A DNA stretch of 64,000 bases. It comes from Bacteroidota bacterium (GTDB lineage Bacteria; Bacteroidota; Bacteroidia; Bacteroidales; CAIXZF01). Of the stretch, positions 1 to 7,253 are shown piece after piece. Positions within the stretch are counted from its first letter, which is position 1. The number at the start of each line of letters is the position of its first letter. The notes under the pieces are model-generated. The model was not told the origin of the DNA. It ran no database searches and saw only the letters and a program-made list of their open reading frames with translations. The translations under genes and the position numbers were made by a program. The stretch covers positions 1 through 64,000 of the forward strand of contig JAKLIX010000003.1 of assembly GCA_022709385.1 (NCBI GenBank). The letters are read 5' to 3'.

Positions 1-541
1 TTTGCCGGATATGGATCATCATCCTTTCCGAGTCAATGTCCTTAATCTCCAGGCGGCTGACTTCCCGGGCGCGAAGCCCTGCGGAGTACATTAATGACAA
101 TAAGATACGGTGTTTGAGAAGTTCCGGAGCTTTAAACAAGGCTTTACATTCAGACCGGTTCAGTACCATGGGTAATTTTTTTTCCCGTTTGATGGGGGGA
201 AGCTTGACGGCTTTATCATTCATTCCCAGGAGTCTGTAGCAATATCGCAATCCGTACACGGAGAACTTGAAATCACTCAGCGAGGGAACCCTGGACTTTC
301 TGGCCAGGGAAACAAGGTAACGGTTAATTTCCTTTTCGGAGATGTGTTGCGGCAGTTTACCGAAATGCAGACTTACCTGTGCCAGCTTTCGTCCGTAGTT
401 GTTCAGGGTGCTGGAAGAATGACCCGAAAGAGTGATCTTATCCTGAAGTTCTTCCCACAGATTGCTGAAGCCATGGATCTCATGACAAGCTTATTCCACA
501 ATAGTGAACGACTTTTTTCTTAATTTTGCTTGTGCTTTCAT
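1..541 (-). pseudogene. IS91-associated tyrosine integrase, copy A (partial, nonsense)
   Basis: This is a second copy of the integrase gene found at 3170-4182; position 1 here matches position 3641 there and the two run nearly identically to about position 530. Reading the minus strand, an ATG at 541 opens a frame beginning MKAQAKLRKKSFTIVE, but codon 17 is TAA (491-493), where the other copy has CAG. After the stop the frame stays open to the window edge with the same N-terminal SAM-like sequence. The gene is therefore truncated by the window and carries an early nonsense codon. Its transposase partner, if any, lies left of the window. Confidence 0.8.
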
Positions 542-559
542 AGTAAAGGGTTTAATGGT

Positions 560-645
560 AAATACTCCTTTATACTATGATTTAAGAAAAAAGCTATCCC
601 GTCCCTCCCGGTTCTGCCGGGCGGGCGGGATTTAGTGCAACAAAG
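560..645. repeat. Terminal hairpin of IS91-like element, copy A
   Basis: A long GC-rich stem, ATCCCG...CGGGAT with an inner CCCGG/CCGGG stem (597-632), is followed by TTTAGTGCAACAAA. The same arrangement ends copy B at 4234-4283. Because both copies share everything up to CAACAAA and then diverge, this is the end of the conserved unit. IS91-family elements usually end in such hairpins (family knowledge). Confidence 0.65.
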
Positions 646-765
646 GCTATATGCCATAAGGGTTTCAGTGGGTATTCAAGCGTTGTAGCCCGCTCAAACT
701 TTTGTGTCGGCGGATAGGAACGAAGCCCGCAATCCCCAACGTTTCACACACGCAAACGTTACTGT
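636..765 (+). other. attC-like recombination site, left half altered
   Basis: The left edge is GTGCAAC (634-640) and the right edge is CGCAAACGTTACTG (751-764). The final GTTACTG has the GTT that starts the integron R' box, and the preceding CAAAC resembles the right edge of the site at 4278-4397 (GTCAAACGTTATAG). The two halves do not pair well, so the site is degenerate or has been altered. It would be the recombination site of a cassette that carries IS91 copy A and begins left of the window. Confidence 0.4.
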
Positions 766-814
766 GCATTAAAATAGCATCCAAAAAAAATTGGTCATTC
801 GAGAAAAGCCTAAA

Positions 815-1813
815 ATGAACAATTCATCGATAGAGATTTATAAGCTTGAGGGAGGAAATACTGAAATATCAGTTATGCTGGATGGTGATACTGTTTGGTT
901 GAGTTTAAATCAACTCAAAGATCTCTTTCAGCGTGATAAATCGGTAATATCCAGGCATATAAATAACATTTTTAAAGAAGGCGAACTGAAAAGGGGTGCA
1001 ACTGTTGCAAATTTTGCAACAGTTCAAACTGAAGGGGGAAGAAAAATTTCAAGGAGTATCGAATATTTTAACCTTGATGTTATTATTTCACTTGGTTACC
1101 GGATTAAGTCGCAAAGGGGAACCGATTTTAGAATATGGGCCAACGGGGTTTTAAAAGATTATCTTATAAGAGGATATTCAATCAATGAAAAACGATTGAC
1201 TCAACAAAATGAACAACTTAAGGAGCTTCAGAGATCGGTTAAGATACTTGGTGAGGTATTAAATCAAAAGATTCTGTCGGACAGCGAGAGTATTGGATTA
1301 TTGCAAATAATAGCCGATTACGCTTATGCGCTGGATCTTCTGGATCAATATGATTATCAGAGTCTACAAATCCAGGATACTTCCGGGAAAGAAACTTATC
1401 AATTGCATTATGAAGAGGCCATTCGCCAGATTCAATTGGTACGTCAAAAATATGGGAACAGCGAATTGTTTGGAAGGGAGAAAGATAAGTCATTTAGGAG
1501 TTCGATATCCACAATTTACCAAACGTTTGACGGGAAAGACCTCTATCCCAGCATTGAAGAAAAGGCTGCAAATCTTTTGTACTTGATCACTAAGAATCAT
1601 TCTTTTGTAGACGGCAATAAGCGTATAGCAGCGTTTCTATTTTTATTTTTTCTTGAACGGAACGAAATCTTGTATGATGATTGGGGTAAAAAACGGATTG
1701 CTGATAATGCATTAGTCGCGCTAACTTTAATGATTGCGGTCAGCATGCCCGAAGAAAAAGAAACAATAGTAAAAGTTATCGTTAATTTGATTAACAAGAG
1801 TAACAATAAGTAA
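815..1813 (+). CDS. RhuM/Fic-DOC fusion protein (cassette cargo)
   Basis: A 332-residue protein. The N-terminal two thirds resemble the RhuM family (virulence-associated, unknown biochemical role): a DNA-binding-like opening with WLSLNQLKDLFQRDKSVISR near residues 30-50 and a KDYLIRGYSIN segment. The C-terminal third holds a Fic/DOC core HSFVDGNKR at about residue 262, matching HxFx(D/E)GN(K/G)R of AMP-transferring or kinase-like Fic toxins. The ATG at 815 is chosen over an upstream TTG (791) because RhuM proteins start this way. No antitoxin gene is adjacent. The gene sits between two attC-like sites, with its stop codon inside the downstream one, as is usual for integron cassettes. Cytosolic; the target is unknown. 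Confidence 0.85.
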   Translation: MNNSSIEIYKLEGGNTEISVMLDGDTVWLSLNQLKDLFQRDKSVISRHINNIFKEGELKRGATVANFATVQTEGGRKISRSIEYFNLDVIISLGYRIKSQRGTDFRIWANGVLKDYLIRGYSINEKRLTQQNEQLKELQRSVKILGEVLNQKILSDSESIGLLQIIADYAYALDLLDQYDYQSLQIQDTSGKETYQLHYEEAIRQIQLVRQKYGNSELFGREKDKSFRSSISTIYQTFDGKDLYPSIEEKAANLLYLITKNHSFVDGNKRIAAFLFLFFLERNEILYDDWGKKRIADNALVALTLMIAVSMPEEKETIVKVIVNLINKSNNK

Positions 1814-1861
1814 GGCTTCGTGTGGTCATGCCTCATGACCCAACATGAAGCCGTGTTGCAC
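1798..1861 (+). other. attC-like site of the RhuM-Fic cassette
   Basis: The left edge GAGTAAC contains AAC at 1802-1804 and the right edge is GTGTTGCAC. Between them GGCTTCGTGT-GGTCATG (from about 1814) pairs with CATGACC-CAACATGAAGCC, an imperfect 17-bp stem. The stop codon of the upstream gene (1811-1813) lies inside the site. The left edge AGTAAC is the reverse complement of the cassette's first bases GTTACT at 758-763, as expected when a circular cassette reconstitutes its own site. A simple transcription terminator is the alternative, but there is no T-run. Confidence 0.5.
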
Positions 1862-1937
1862 AGCCTGTCCCGAGAATTCGGGAAAAGCCCGCCAGTACTG
1901 ATTTGATTATGGGGATTAAGGAAAAAAAGAAGCTTGA

Positions 1938-3167
1938 TTAACGAAAATTATAAACCCGTTCTTTGAAATTCTGATGTGGAACAAGCCTGAAAAGGAAGAT
2001 TGAGATAGCATGAAAGTGACTTTCGGAGCAGTGAAAAACCGAGTCACCTGAGATAATGGTAATACGGTTCCGGGTCCGGTCTATGGACTTCAAAGTGATC
2101 ATTTTCCCTTTGCCACAGTGAGGACAAAGGTCGGGGTCATAGTTGAGCCGGGTTCTGCAGATCTCTTTCCAGTCTCTGGACCCTGTTTCTTTGATGATCA
2201 TCCCAAGAGTCAGCTGCAACTGTTGCAGGTTGTTTTTCCGGGTGGAAGAAAGAATACCGAAGTAACGGATACGAACAAAGCCTTTGGGAAGGATATGCTG
2301 AGAGAACCTGCGCAGGAACTCCCTGCCTTCAAGATGCATGATTTTCTGTTTGTTATCACGGTAATCCAGCCAACGGTAGCTGACGCCTTTGTTAACAATT
2401 CCCAGGATACGGTGATTGCTTATGGCAACTTTGTGAGAATACCGGCCGAGGTATTCCACGATGGCTTCAGGTCCGGCAAAGGGCTCTTTGGTGTACACCA
2501 CCCAGTTGTTTTTGTATAGTTCCCGTTTCAGGTTCGGATCAACAGGCATCTGCAGTTGCAGCCTTTCCATGAACTTGCCTCTGAAAACGGCTGAAAGTTG
2601 TTCAACCGGGAATAAGTATACTTTGCCGTTCTTTGAAATGTTCACCTGTTTCCAGTTCCCGGTAACAGAAATACCACCACCGGGAACAATACAATGAAGA
2701 TGCGGATGGAGCGACAGATTTTGCCCCCAGGTATGCAATACTGCAGTCATTCCTGATTCAGCCTGCAATTTGGTCAGGAAAAATTGAGCCATCGTATCCC
2801 ATGCCGAGCGGAAAAGCAGGTTGTACCTTACCGGCGGGTTCAACAGGAACAAGCGGTTCAGCTTGTCAGGGACAGTAAATACCACATGGAAATAGTTCAC
2901 CGGGAGCAATTGCTGGTTGCGGTCAGCTATCCATGCTTCACGTTGGGTATTCTGGCATTTGGGACAGTGTCGGTTCCGGCAGCTGTTATAAGATATCCTG
3001 ATATGTCCGCACTCTTCACAACAGTCAACATGGCCTCCCAGGGCTGAAGTACGACAGAGTTTTATGGCATTAAGAACCCGCTGGACATACGTATTGGGCT
3101 TAAAGGACTCTGAATAACTGTTACCGAAACGTTCAATGACCTCAGCCAGCTCAAAGGCCGGCTTCAC
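1938..3167 (-). CDS. IS91-family transposase (HUH, two-tyrosine)
   Basis: A 409-residue Y2 HUH endonuclease that would nick and transfer single-stranded DNA during rolling-circle transposition. Visible features in order: an N-terminal zinc-finger-like segment with cysteines in CCEECGH and CRNRHCPKC (about residues 49-71), the HUH motif HPHLH at 154-158, and the tyrosine pair in YLGRYSHKVAIS (Y239 and Y243, four apart). The length fits the family and the frame is intact. It starts with GTG two bases after the integrase stop (TGA-AA-GTG), implying translational coupling. The last 60 residues hold a second CPHCGKG cysteine pair. Likely still a functional protein although the integrase upstream is broken. 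Confidence 0.92.
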   Translation of the reverse strand: MKPAFELAEVIERFGNSYSESFKPNTYVQRVLNAIKLCRTSALGGHVDCCEECGHIRISYNSCRNRHCPKCQNTQREAWIADRNQQLLPVNYFHVVFTVPDKLNRLFLLNPPVRYNLLFRSAWDTMAQFFLTKLQAESGMTAVLHTWGQNLSLHPHLHCIVPGGGISVTGNWKQVNISKNGKVYLFPVEQLSAVFRGKFMERLQLQMPVDPNLKRELYKNNWVVYTKEPFAGPEAIVEYLGRYSHKVAISNHRILGIVNKGVSYRWLDYRDNKQKIMHLEGREFLRRFSQHILPKGFVRIRYFGILSSTRKNNLQQLQLTLGMIIKETGSRDWKEICRTRLNYDPDLCPHCGKGKMITLKSIDRTRNRITIISGDSVFHCSESHFHAISIFLFRLVPHQNFKERVYNFR

Positions 3168-3169
3168 TT

Positions 3170-4182
3170 TCAGGAGTAAAGCTTGTCAAACGGACTGAAC
3201 ACATTGCTCCGGTTGGGTTTGGCAACGTGCAGGTATACCAGTGTAGTTTCTATACGTTCGTGACCCAGGAGTTCTTTGATCGTTACAATATCCATACCCT
3301 GTTCCAACAGATGGGTTGCATAGCTGTGCCGCAAGGTATACTCATACTTGACAGGTTTGCGAATGCAAAGCTGTTTAGTATGAGTAATGCCGTACACCGC
3401 TGGAATGTTTATTTTTCGCAATCCCATTCCGTGTCGGTATATGAAGGGTGATTCCTTTCTGCAGTTTACATTTTTTAACGGCTTCGCGCAAAGCCCATTG
3501 CATCCCCCGGACACTCAATGGTGTACCCGGTTCATTACCGTTAAACAGGTACTGTACCGGCTGGCAGGCATGATAATACTTTCTCAGTCCTTCAAGGATG
3601 AGTGGGGAAAGAGGCACGTAGCGGTCCTTGTTGTATTTGCTTTGCCGGATATGGATCATCATCCTTTCCGAGTCAATGTCCTTAATCTCCAGGCGGCTGA
3701 CTTCCCGGGCGCGAAGCCCTGCGGAGTACATTAATGACAATAAGATACGGTGTTTGAGAAGTTCCGGGGCTTTAAACAAGGCTTTACATTCAGACCGGTT
3801 CAGTACCACGGGTAATTTCTTCTCCCGTTTGATCGAAGGCAGGCGGACAGCTTTGTCACTCATGCCCAGAAGCCGGTAGCAATATCGCAATCCGTACACG
3901 GAGAACTTGAAATCACTCAGCGAGGGAACCCTGGACTTTCTGGCCAGGGAAACAAGGTAACGGTTTACTTCCTTTTCCGTAATATGCTGGGGAAGTTTAC
4001 CAAAATGAAGACTCAGCTGGGCCAGCTTTCGTCCGTAGTTGTTCAGGGTGCTGGAAGAATGACCCGAAAGAGTGATCTTATCCTGAAGTTCTTCCCACAG
4101 CTTGCTGAAGCCATGGACCTGATGACATGCCTGTTCCACAATAGTGAACGACTTTTTTCTTAGCTTTGATTGTGTTTTTCAT
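3170..4182 (-). pseudogene. IS91-associated tyrosine integrase, copy B (interrupted)
   Basis: A tyrosine recombinase of the phage-integrase type that accompanies IS91 elements in Bacteroidota. All catalytic positions can be read across two frames: R in LRAREVSRLEI, K in SKYNKDRYVPL, H and R in [10 protein letters not shown] in LLGHERI and Y in TTLVYLHV. Two lesions break it. An extra A in the run after the start ATG (4182) shifts codons 2-3; removing it restores MKTQSKLRKKSFTIVEQ, parallel to copy A. A 103-bp insertion at 3339-3441 splits LQKGITLH from TLRHSYATH and shifts the frame. A GTG at 4139 could still start the front half. Confidence 0.85.
3339..3441 (-). repeat. Kissing-hairpin repeat, subfamily 1, inserted in integrase
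   Basis: The minus strand reads TATACCGACACGG at one end and AAGTATGAGTATA at the other, the same 103-105-bp unit as at 9699-9803 and 10142-10248. Removing 103 bp restores the integrase codons CAT-ACC-TTG (H-T-L of the HTLRHS motif). The ambiguous junction is compatible with a duplicated TA. It is the only copy here with a readable empty-site sequence, so it shows the unit is mobile or was once mobile. Confidence 0.8.
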
Positions 4183-4233
4183 AATATAAGGTTTTAGGGA
4201 TAATCTCTTATACTATGTTTTCATAAAAAAAGC

Positions 4234-4283
4234 TATCCCGCCTGGCCCGTTCTTCGGGCTCCGGCGGGATTTAGTGCAACAAA
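4234..4283. repeat. Terminal hairpin of IS91-like element, copy B
   Basis: ATCCCGCC (from 4234) pairs with GGCGGGAT (to 4270), with an inner CCG/CGG stem, followed by TTTAGTGCAACAAA. Same structure as 597-645 with compensatory differences in the stem, which supports a folded terminus. Confidence 0.65.
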
Positions 4284-4403
4284 CGCTAAACCCCATGTGG
4301 GCGTACTCCACGTGACAAACAATAAACAAAAATAAATAAACTAACACTCGCTGGCCAATTGACGTCGATGCCCACACGGGGTTTAGCGTCAAACGTTATA
4401 GCC
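4276..4403 (+). other. attC-like site, long VCR-type
   Basis: The outer bases are GTGCAACAAACGC on the left and GTCAAACGTTATAGCC on the right. CGCTAAACCCC-TGTGGGC on the left pairs with GCCCACACGGGGTTTAGCG on the right with one mismatch, giving a stem of about 20 bp in a site of about 125 bp. Length, AACAAACGC opening and CGTTATA closing resemble Vibrio cholerae repeats (family knowledge). The right third is shared with the site ending at 6780 (ACACkCGCTGGCCAA, GACGTC and ATGCCCACACGG blocks). The left edge GTGCAAC is the exact reverse complement of GTTGCAC, the start of this cassette at 1854-1860. Confidence 0.6.
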
Positions 4404-4427
4404 AATGGTAAGCAGACCAAAATCAAA

Positions 4428-4868
4428 ATGAAGCAACTAGCAATAAAATTCATTATGCCTCTTACTATCATTTCATTTGTGGTGGTTACCAAATGGTGGT
4501 ATATATTGCCTGTTGATGCCAGACAAACATTTTATTGGGGTTTCCCTTTTGCTTTTGTTGGTGAAGGTTGGCAAACATCAGGAGCTTTACAATTCTTCTT
4601 GCTTGAAGGATTGGCTGATATATTAATCAATTTTTCTTTTTGGTTTTTATTGACTTATACTTTATTGCGTCTGTCAATTATTAAACGGATACCAAAATTA
4701 GTTTCTGGTATACTATGGTCAATCGGATTCTTTTTGATTATTACTGTGGGAATAGTTATTTTTAATTCTTATCCAACTATAAATCTGAAAAGAGACTATG
4801 AATGGAAAATAATTAATTCAGGTTACAAATTTATTTGGCAGAGCACACCCACCCAAGATGAAGAATAA
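4428..4868 (+). CDS. Small integral membrane protein of unknown function
   Basis: A 146-residue protein with three hydrophobic stretches: about residues 6-25, 55-85 (ILINFSFWFLLTYTLL) and 95-120 (LWSIGFFLIITVGIVIF). The ATG at 4428 is chosen because it opens the first membrane segment and lies downstream of the attC-like site; the frame extends upstream to 4359 but those codons are inside the palindrome. I do not recognise a family. It is the first gene of a cassette that appears to run to 6780. Confidence 0.6.
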   Translation: MKQLAIKFIMPLTIISFVVVTKWWYILPVDARQTFYWGFPFAFVGEGWQTSGALQFFLLEGLADILINFSFWFLLTYTLLRLSIIKRIPKLVSGILWSIGFFLIITVGIVIFNSYPTINLKRDYEWKIINSGYKFIWQSTPTQDEE

Positions 4869-4918
4869 AACTTTCGATAAATTTGATAAAATTATTGAAA
4901 ACTAATGCTTTACATGTC

Positions 4919-5974
4919 ATGAGAGGATGTCATTTAGTAAATTCTGTTATACTTAAGACAAACCTTCTGTTGCTTAGTTTGATATTTTATGTTATGCCTG
5001 TATTGGGCCAAGACTATCAAATTAAGTTCTTTGCTTATCCTGAGCAAAGCGAAAAATATTCATATTCGGTAAAAGATAACCAATGGAAATATGAACGGGT
5101 GCCCAATGAACATTTCTATGTTTTTTTTGAAAAGCAACAAGAATACGAAGCAAGCTACGGGTATTCTGCAGAAAAACTTATTTCTAAGTATCCCTTTGAG
5201 TTTAAATCACGAGACTTCGGTATCATTTCGAGTTATCCTTTATATGCCCACGCTTTTAGCTTAAGTGAAGAAACCTACGAGCGACTAAAACCGGATTCAT
5301 TGGTTTATTTTTTCAACTCTTTCAGGGAAAGCATCACTTATGCTAATGAAATTTTAACGGCTTTAGGAAAGAACAAGCCTGATATAGCGGACAGCAACAT
5401 TACGCCAACGGAATATGTTAAAGAAATCATTCGTTTGAACACCCTTCGTTACAATCCATTTACTGACCCACGAGATGGACAAATTTACAATACCATAAAA
5501 ATAGGCAACCAAATTTGGATGGCTGAAAATTTAAGATTCATGCCAGATAGTTTTAGGATCACGTCTTTTAAAAGCGAAACTTATGGGCACTTTTACGACC
5601 ACCAAACTGCCTTATGTGCATGCCCACCAGGGTGGCATTTATCTGGCAAGGAAGAATGGGATACTTTAATAGCCATTGCCGGTGGTGCAGAAAAAGCAGC
5701 GTTGAATTTAAAATCGGCTGACTTTTGGTTGTATCCTGAAACTTTCCCAATATCGGTTTCAACTGATAGCCTTGGTTTCAGAGTTTTACCTGCTGGTTTT
5801 CCGCCATATTTCAAAAATGGACATACAATGTTCTGGACATCTTCTCAGCTTTATGCAGGTTACATTTGGGTGGTTACTTTCACTTATTACCATAAAGAAG
5901 TCCTACTAAAAACTACTATTAATTACGAAGGGCTGAATCGGGGACATTCAGTGCGTTGTGTGAAAGATAATTAA
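4919..5974 (+). CDS. FISUMP-domain secreted protein
   Basis: A 351-residue exported protein. After a signal peptide (LLLLSLIFYVMPVLGQ) comes an unrecognised region of about 150 residues, then a Fibrobacter succinogenes major paralogous (FISUMP) domain: DGQIYNTIKIGNQIWMAENL near residue 190, CPPGWHLSGKEEWDTL, FRVLPAGFPP, FWTSSQ and a final HSVRCVKDN. FISUMP domains belong to surface proteins of Fibrobacteres and Bacteroidota with no known reaction. The start is uncertain: ATG 4919 gives a clean signal peptide, TTG 4883 would add 12 residues. There is no palindrome between it and the membrane-protein gene 50 bp upstream, so the two may be one cassette. Confidence 0.75.
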   Translation: MRGCHLVNSVILKTNLLLLSLIFYVMPVLGQDYQIKFFAYPEQSEKYSYSVKDNQWKYERVPNEHFYVFFEKQQEYEASYGYSAEKLISKYPFEFKSRDFGIISSYPLYAHAFSLSEETYERLKPDSLVYFFNSFRESITYANEILTALGKNKPDIADSNITPTEYVKEIIRLNTLRYNPFTDPRDGQIYNTIKIGNQIWMAENLRFMPDSFRITSFKSETYGHFYDHQTALCACPPGWHLSGKEEWDTLIAIAGGAEKAALNLKSADFWLYPETFPISVSTDSLGFRVLPAGFPPYFKNGHTMFWTSSQLYAGYIWVVTFTYYHKEVLLKTTINYEGLNRGHSVRCVKDN

Positions 5975-6007
5975 TGAAAGAATTAAGAAAAAATAATTCC
6001 TTGAAAT

Positions 6008-6094
6008 ATGAGTGAAATTCGATTGTATTATTTTGAAAACATAAAAACAACCACTGGCTACACGGGTTTTACTTCAGGCTGGGTGACAATATAA
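6008..6094 (+). CDS. Possible 28-residue peptide or gene fragment
   Basis: An ATG opens a 28-codon frame, MSEIRLYYFENIKTTTGYTG..., ending in TAA just before the reductase gene. It has the look of the start of a truncated larger protein, not a functional peptide. No ribosome-binding site is evident. Kept only because it fills the gap between two clear genes. Confidence 0.2.
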   Translation: MSEIRLYYFENIKTTTGYTGFTSGWVTI

Positions 6095-6112
6095 TCTTTT
6101 AAAGTTTAAAAG

Positions 6113-6646
6113 ATGAGCAAGACCATACTTTACATAGCGACTTCACTTGACGGTAAAATTGCCCGAATGGACGGCAGTTTAGACTGGTTGTATGCCTTAC
6201 CAAACCCTAATCATATTGACTACGGTTACGAACAATTTTTAAGCACTATCGGCGCAACTATAATGGGCAAGAATACTTACAAGGAAATACTTGGCTTTGG
6301 AGTGGATTGGCCATACGCTGGTTTGAAGTCTTACGTGGTGACAACTGACAAAGCTTTCAAATCAACCACCCCTGACACATTTATCGTTTCGAATAACTTA
6401 AAAGATCTTGTAAATGACTTGAAGAAAAGAAATAAAAAGGATATTTGGCTCATTGGCGGTGGACAGCTCATTGCATCATTCCTTGACAACGACCTATTGG
6501 ATAGCATGATTTTGACACTAATTCCGACCACAATTGGAGAAGGTATTCGGCTGTTTCAAGACATTTCAAAAGAAACAACCTGGACTTTGAAAAGTGTTGA
6601 AAGATTTGAAACAGGAGTTGTAAATTTAACCTATGACAGGAAATAG
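6113..6646 (+). CDS. Dihydrofolate reductase family protein (RibD C-terminal type)
   Basis: A 177-residue NAD(P)H-dependent reductase of the DHFR/RibD-C fold, like the YyaP group. Motifs: IATSLDGKIARMDGSLDWL at the N terminus, GATIMGKNTYKEIL near residue 45, and IWLIGGGQLIASFLDNDLLD near residue 115, the dinucleotide-binding GGG. The C terminus has the usual LTLIPTTIGEG strand. The length is full for the family. The true substrate of these proteins is unknown; some confer trimethoprim tolerance, but that cannot be read from sequence. Its stop codon lies just upstream of an attC-like site. Being cassette-borne, it recalls the dfr genes of clinical integrons, though it is a different subfamily. 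Confidence 0.88.
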   Translation: MSKTILYIATSLDGKIARMDGSLDWLYALPNPNHIDYGYEQFLSTIGATIMGKNTYKEILGFGVDWPYAGLKSYVVTTDKAFKSTTPDTFIVSNNLKDLVNDLKKRNKKDIWLIGGGQLIASFLDNDLLDSMILTLIPTTIGEGIRLFQDISKETTWTLKSVERFETGVVNLTYDRK

Positions 6647-6654
6647 AAAAACTT

Positions 6655-6786
6655 GACGTATCGTTTGGCGGTAAACATTATATGGGTCTTCTGCATATGA
6701 TAAACGGTAAATATAAAAATGAACAAACACGCGCTGGCCAAGGGACGTCAAATGCCCACACGGCATTTCAGCCAGGCGTTATGTGG
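6655..6786 (+). other. attC-like site with VCR-like right half
   Basis: The right half AACACGCGCTGGCCAAGGG, GACGTC, ATGCCCACACGG and GCGTTATGTGGC matches the right half of the site at 4276-4403 nearly base for base. The left half CGTTTGGCGGTAAAC (6662-6676) resembles the reverse complement of the other site's right edge (CGTTTGACGCTAAAC) but has lost the AAC that should bound it, so this left edge is degenerate. The terminal GTTATGTGGC is the exact reverse complement of GCCACATAAC at the left edge of the next site. Confidence 0.55.
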
Positions 6787-6811
6787 CAACAAATAAAGCA
6801 AGACTGTAAAT

Positions 6812-6848
6812 AGCTTTGCATTCACAAACCTGTCAAGGATGAGTATAA
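6812..6848 (+). repeat. 3' fragment of kissing-hairpin repeat, subfamily 1
   Basis: TAGCTTTGCATTC-CAAACCTGTCAA-GATGAGTATA matches the last third of the subfamily 1 unit. The 5' two thirds are missing. It lies 17 bp upstream of the small membrane-protein gene at 6865. Confidence 0.6.
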
Positions 6849-6864
6849 ATTCAAACTGACCGAG

Positions 6865-7041
6865 ATGAAAAACAGAAAAACACGTCAATTGATTCATGGA
6901 CTAATTTTAGCCTTTGGACTTGTTCTTATGATTGGTGGGATTATAACCGGCAAACATGGTGCAACGGTTGGCGGGATAATTGTTTCCGGAGTGAATGTCC
7001 AACAATGGATACAATTGAATAAAAAAGATAATAATGATTAA
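6865..7041 (+). CDS. 58-residue small membrane protein
   Basis: An ATG opens MKNRKTRQLIHG, followed by a hydrophobic glycine-rich hairpin LILAFGLVLMIGGIITG and GATVGGIIVSGVN, then QQWIQLNKKDNND and TAA. A basic N terminus, two short membrane spans and a polar tail make a plausible real protein despite its size. It is the first gene after the attC-like site at 6655-6786 and on the same strand as the rest of the array. Function unknown. Confidence 0.55.
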   Translation: MKNRKTRQLIHGLILAFGLVLMIGGIITGKHGATVGGIIVSGVNVQQWIQLNKKDNND

Positions 7042-7107
7042 TTCTAATAAGATTAGTTGACTGGTTTTTGGGCTTATGGGAGCAATATCAAAAAATTGAC
7101 TTTCTTC

Positions 7108-7209
7108 TATACCGAAAGAACACAGGAATGCGAAAAATGTGTTTCCAGCCTCCTCGGTATAAAGAATCTTACTGAAAATTGCTTTGCATTTTCAGTAAGA
7201 TTCAATATT
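7108..7209 (+). repeat. Kissing-hairpin repeat, subfamily 2
   Basis: The unit opens TATACCGAAAGAAC. TATACCGA (7108-7115) pairs exactly with TCGGTATA (7154-7161). A second, 16-bp perfect hairpin follows: GAATCTTACTGAAAAT (7164-7179) with ATTTTCAGTAAGATTC (7188-7203), loop TGCTTTGC. The first hairpin's loop holds AATGCGAA (7127-7134), which can pair with TTTGC(ATT) in the second loop. It lies 45 bp upstream of the VanZ-like gene. Confidence 0.75.
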
Positions 7210-7253
7210 AAGGAAGAAAGAATCAAAGAAAAGTTAACAAACTGCATTTAAGC

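Larger units (their letters stand above)
1855..4283 (-). mobile_element. IS91-like element (transposase plus integrase), copy B
   Basis: A unit of about 2.4 kb on the minus strand with a tyrosine integrase gene followed by an IS91-type transposase. The outer bases are GTTGCACAGCC-TGTCCCG on the left and CGGGATTTAGTGCAAC on the right, so GTTGCAC/GTGCAAC forms short inverted ends. A hairpin TCCCGA-gaat-TCGGGA lies at about 1869-1884 and a larger one at 4234-4270. The unit lies exactly between two attC-like sites, so it can be read either as an IS with these ends or as the cargo of a gene cassette. Confidence 0.75.

Noticed and set aside
2118..2519. Open frame opposite the transposase gene
   Set aside because: It is a shadow of the well-conserved IS91 transposase on the other strand.
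3339..3441. Kissing-hairpin repeats as attC sites
   Set aside because: They lack the AAC...GTT edges, have TATA ends and occur inside an integrase gene and in core DNA, so they are a separate element class.
3170..4182. Integron integrase intI
   Set aside because: The tyrosine recombinase reads as the IS91-companion integrase. It is directly coupled to the transposase, duplicated with it, and shows no IntI-type extra segment before the HxxR motif.
7057..7251. A 64-residue protein covering 7057-7251
   Set aside because: It is read straight through the folded repeat at 7108-7209, and its composition follows the repeat, not a protein.
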